A DNA stretch of 64,000 bases, from positions 682,001 through 746,000 of the forward strand of contig JAGYXB010000693.1 of NCBI GenBank assembly GCA_022495005.1. Direction: 5' to 3'. Of this stretch, positions 63,700 through 64,000 are shown piece after piece. Source of the stretch: Rhyacophila brunnea (taxonomy: Eukaryota > Arthropoda > Insecta > Trichoptera > Rhyacophilidae). Position numbers and translations under genes: made by a program. How positions within the stretch are numbered: the stretch's first letter is position 1; every line of letters begins with the position of its first letter. The notes under the pieces are model-generated. The model was not told where the DNA came from, ran no database searches, and saw only the letters and a list, made by a program, of their open reading frames with translations.

Positions 63700-64000
63700 C
63701 ATGGCCCCACAAGGAGGGGGGCTGACAGGGGTCTAGCCTGGGGACCGAGATCAAGGGGGGTAGACCAGATAACTGAGATAAACATACATCACAAATTTGC
63801 TATAATAGTAAAAAAAGTCGCCTGCGACTTTACTTCTTGGCCATTCAATTTTTAAAATAATCGACAGTGCGGTATAATTTTCAATTAATATTGTGTGTCG
63901 ATACTCGACAACTCCACAATTCAAGATAATGCATTAAAATACAAAAATCGCTAATAATACACTAAATACCCTTAATTTTAACTTACAACACCAACAACAA
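63700..64000. mobile_element. Family C MITE, copy 4, cut by the window edge
   Basis: CATGGCCCCACAAGGAGGGG, CTAGCCTGGGGACC, GATAACTGAGATAAAC and AAAAAGTCGCCTGCGAC follow the family C order. About 300 bp is present; the right end and the second target duplication lie beyond the window. The left flank TTGTAAAT (63692-63699) would be the expected duplication. Confidence 0.85.

Noticed and set aside
1..64000. Endogenous viral or bacterial insertions
   Set aside because: No capsid, envelope, viral polymerase or bacterial gene was recognised in any frame I read. All identifiable reverse transcriptase pieces are of the non-LTR type.

Overview
The window is a stretch of AT-rich eukaryotic nuclear DNA, most probably from an insect. 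A hemipteran such as an aphid fits the AT-richness, the abundance of TAGGTACCTA-type words and the repertoire of repeats, but a lepidopteran cannot be excluded from sequence alone. I find no prokaryotic signals: no operons, Shine-Dalgarno sites, rRNA or intact tRNA genes. I also find no convincing intact host gene. Almost every open frame is short, and those I can recognise belong to transposable elements. The window reads as an intergenic or intronic graveyard of transposons, mostly short non-autonomous DNA elements.

Layout. 0-5 kb: relics of several inverted-repeat families (A, F, E, H, I), then two hAT-type MITEs. 5-9 kb: a MITE inside an older repeat, tRNA-derived SINEs, and a truncated non-LTR retrotransposon split by a 410-bp MITE. 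9-14.5 kb: families A and B, hairpin MITEs, and a family A copy carrying a piggyBac-type MITE. 15-17 kb: an old hAT relic containing a mariner with a broken transposase. 17-19.5 kb: retrotransposon tails, including about 12 units of a 100-140 bp tandem repeat. 20-25.5 kb: a SINE with a perfect 15-bp target duplication, a second SINE split by a MITE, and families E, F and I. 26.2-30.2 kb: an apparent three-level nest, hAT > Tigger/pogo > pogo MITE. 31-34 kb: a hAT transposase fragment, a retrotransposon 3' end and a second degenerate mariner. 35-44.5 kb: family A, a local duplication around an inverted-repeat element, a satellite, foldback elements and tRNA-like relics. 45-50 kb: a possible THAP-like exon, a family B copy with a perfect target duplication, and a reverse transcriptase relic. 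51.2-52.7 kb: a BED-type hAT carrying a second hAT. 53-64 kb: family B, duplicated reverse transcriptase fragments, family G carrying family E, family C, a piggyBac MITE, and a hAT-like element rich in GGAGC words.

How the parts relate. The elements do not form a pathway; their relations are chronological. Target-site duplications (8 bp for hAT types, TTAA for piggyBac types, TA for mariner/pogo types) and filled-versus-empty comparisons inside the window order many insertions. The non-autonomous families were presumably mobilised by hAT, piggyBac and Tc1/mariner/pogo transposases encoded elsewhere. All four fragments of one non-LTR clade lie on the minus strand. Family letters A-J are my own working labels, not database names.
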